Below are positions 62,543 to 64,000 of a stretch of DNA of 64,000 nt, piece after piece. The stretch spans positions 1,550,001-1,614,000 of the forward strand of contig NZ_BTPM01000001.1 of assembly GCF_036245475.1 (NCBI RefSeq), written 5' to 3'. Source of the stretch: Vibrio sp. 10N. Lineage in GTDB: Bacteria; Pseudomonadota; Gammaproteobacteria; Enterobacterales; Vibrionaceae. A program made the translations under genes and the position numbers. Each line of letters begins with the position of its first letter. Positions within the stretch are counted from its first letter, which is position 1. Under the pieces are notes generated by a model, which ran no database searches, was not told the DNA's origin, and saw only the letters and a program-made list of their open reading frames with translations.

Positions 62543-63177
62543 GACGCGCCCTCATCAGATTTAGTGGTTTGTTCTTGTGGCCAGTAGTGATTGAGCTTTT
62601 CCATTGGCATAGCGCGATGTATGTCGAAATCTCCCGCGACCAACAGAGTGAGTAGCTCGCGCCAACGCTCCCTATGATCGGGTATTCTGCGTTCTTCTTG
62701 TGCTGTACGAGACCCAAACAGGCAAAATGGCGGTAAATAGGTCATTCCTGTTAAGGTTGCGGTTTGTTCGAGCGGTTGAAGTAATTCTCGGATAGTAAAA
62801 TGGTTGTAACCATCGGTTTGATATGCGTCTGCTTTACCTCCAGCAGAAATGGCACACAAGAACGTTTTCCCGTGTAACGCGGTGCCTTCTTGCCCATATG
62901 CAAACCCGTATTCAAGGACTAAATCTTGCCACTCTTTTAGAATCGATGGCGTCGAATACCAATAGAGTGGGAACTGAAAAATAATCACGTCATGGTCGAT
63001 AAGGCGCTGTTGCTCTTTATCGATATTGATGTTGTAGGTAGGGTACTCGTAATAGAGATCTACTGCAGTAACCCCTTTCACTGAAGCTGCGTCTCGGAAC
63101 ATGGGAGCGTTGACCTCAGAGCGGCGTTGGGAAGGGTGAGCGTAAAGCACAAGAACTTTTTTGTTGTTTTCGGGCAT
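62539..63177 (-). CDS. NAD(P)H-dependent flavoprotein, KefF/KefG-like antiporter partner
   Basis: A flavodoxin-fold quinone reductase of 212 residues. VLVLYAHPSQRRSEVNAPM is the FMN phosphate-binding start; FQFPLYWYSTPSILKEW and AISAGGKADAYQTDGYN are the other flavin-contact segments. KefF and KefG bind the Kef antiporter and are needed for full activity. The ATGA overlap with the antiporter gene indicates coupled synthesis. Confidence 0.88.
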   Translation of the reverse strand: MPENNKKVLVLYAHPSQRRSEVNAPMFRDAASVKGVTAVDLYYEYPTYNINIDKEQQRLIDHDVIIFQFPLYWYSTPSILKEWQDLVLEYGFAYGQEGTALHGKTFLCAISAGGKADAYQTDGYNHFTIRELLQPLEQTATLTGMTYLPPFCLFGSRTAQEERRIPDHRERWRELLTLLVAGDFDIHRAMPMEKLNHYWPQEQTTKSDEGAS

Positions 63178-63327
63178 AATAGCTTCCGCTTGACGTTATC
63201 TATGAGTCTTAATATCTAGTACACAACAAGCTATATTTCAATTGGTTACCATATAGTGACCACACAGACGCTAGTGACATGTTGATGCTGCAGTGTGTCG
63301 ATATACACCATCCACTAGGGGGTTCTT

Positions 63328-63801
63328 TTGACTAAGATATTTATTAGACCAGCGATAAACAATGATGCTAGGTCGCTACATGCTCTCTATCAGAAAACAA
63401 TTCGCACTGTAAACTGCAAAGATTACAATGAGATACAGATTGATGGATGGGCGCCGTTAGATATGAAAACTGAGGTGTTTGAGCGTTATATCGTTTCGAA
63501 ACAGCCTTTGGTGGCCACAGATGGCGAAAGTATCTTAGGTTATAGTGACCTCCAACCCGATGGCCTCATCGATCACTTCTATTGTCATTATCAAGCGCAG
63601 GGGCAAGGTGTCGGACGTGCGTTAATGAACGCCATCCATCTTAAAGCGAGCGAGTTGGGGATATCTAAGCTTTACTCATTTGTTAGTGTCACTGCGAAAC
63701 CGTTTTATCTTCATTTCGGTTTTCATGTCGTAAGGGAAAATGAAGCGAATATTCGTGGTGTGTTGTTACAAAACTATTTGATGGAAAAAGAACTCCGTTG
63801 A
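63328..63801 (+). CDS. GNAT-family acetyltransferase
   Basis: An acyl-CoA-dependent transferase of 157 residues. The acetyl-CoA binding motif A reads HYQAQGQGVGRALMNAI (about 92-108), and KPFYLHFGFHVV is motif B. The substrate is not known. The start is a TTG with AGGGGG six to eleven bases upstream, which decides it. The stop overlaps the next ATG by one base. Confidence 0.8.
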   Translation: MTKIFIRPAINNDARSLHALYQKTIRTVNCKDYNEIQIDGWAPLDMKTEVFERYIVSKQPLVATDGESILGYSDLQPDGLIDHFYCHYQAQGQGVGRALMNAIHLKASELGISKLYSFVSVTAKPFYLHFGFHVVRENEANIRGVLLQNYLMEKELR

Positions 63802-64000
63802 TGATTGAAAATATGTTTGAAGTTAAAGCATTGAAGCAAGATGAGTTACCGTTGGACATATTGCTGATTGCCGACCCTGAAGAAGCCGCTATCAATGTCT
63901 ATCGTCAGCGTTGTCAGGCTTATGCGGCCTTTTTACAAGATAAGATTGTTGCGGCGCTGTTAGTGGAAGTTGATAACAGCCGTCAGACCGCAGAGCTGTT
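63801..64000 (+). CDS. probable second GNAT-like acetyltransferase, 5' part only
   Basis: The frame opens at an ATG overlapping the preceding stop and runs to the window end (about 66 codons). The segment AYAAFLQDKIVAALLVEVDN followed by RQTAEL has the strand pattern of the first half of a GNAT domain. The catalytic motif would lie beyond the window, so the family call is tentative. An in-frame ATG four codons later (63813) is an alternative start. Confidence 0.55.
   Translation, partial: MIENMFEVKALKQDELPLDILLIADPEEAAINVYRQRCQAYAAFLQDKIVAALLVEVDNSRQTAEL

Noticed and set aside
1..64000. CRISPR array, tRNA, rRNA, riboswitch or prophage
   Set aside because: No regularly spaced repeats, cloverleaf, ribosomal sequence or phage structural genes were seen; the only dispersed repeat is the single palindromic unit at 43.8 kb and the only mobile element is the IS4 end.

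Overview
The window looks like a chromosomal segment of a marine gammaproteobacterium, most likely a Vibrio or close relative. The grounds are gene families and layout: nirBD with a nitrite channel and cobA, a Kef antiporter with its flavoprotein partner, an EmrD-type exporter, a Fur-linked siderophore reductase, a GAPDH with a long N-terminal extension, and a palindromic repeat of a type I associate with vibrios. The genus is inference from protein and motif recognition; no database search was possible.

Layout. 1-1.7 kb: the 3' end of an IS4-family element abutting a broken aromatic amino acid permease. 1.9-7.7 kb: a small conserved-looking gene, a siderophore-interacting protein behind a Fur-box-like site, an extended GAPDH, a GH13 amylase lipoprotein and a LysR regulator. 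8.2-19.9 kb: a complete tad (Flp pilus) locus, tad-1, in the order flp, prepilin peptidase, rcpC, rcpA, a CpaD/RcpB-like lipoprotein, tadZABCDEFG and an OmpA-like gene. 20.1-25.5 kb: an island with an exported coiled-coil protein, a GT-C-type membrane glycosyltransferase, a GT2 polyprenyl-phosphate glycosyltransferase and an AraC-type regulator. 26.0-38.6 kb: a second, different tad locus, tad-2, starting with a 59-residue Flp pilin and carrying an extra AAA+ ATPase, a small lipoprotein, a TadG-like protein without a visible VWA domain and two TadE-like pseudopilins.

38.7-42 kb: a membrane phosphotransferase of the alkaline phosphatase superfamily, a DUF4382 lipoprotein and a small charged exported protein. 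42-46.9 kb: the nirB-nirD-nirC-cobA cluster on the minus strand, with an FNR/NarP-like promoter and a palindromic repeat inside it. 47.3-64 kb: a small lipoprotein coupled to a 736-residue exported protein, a LysE exporter, an orphan TRAP binding protein, a DUF3124 protein, a chemoreceptor, a GGDEF protein with substrate-binding-like sensors, EmrD, a 54-residue small protein, HPF, a MATE exporter, the Kef pair and two acetyltransferase genes, the last cut by the window edge.

The central theme is surface attachment. Two tad systems lie head to tail, each with its own pilin, secretin, ATPase and TadZ. Between them sits a pair of enzymes of the kind that load a sugar onto polyprenyl phosphate and transfer it outside the inner membrane. 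My main hypothesis is that this island decorates one or both Flp pili, or a polymer made with them, and that the AraC-type protein controls tad-2. This is inference from gene position and family, not shown by sequence alone.
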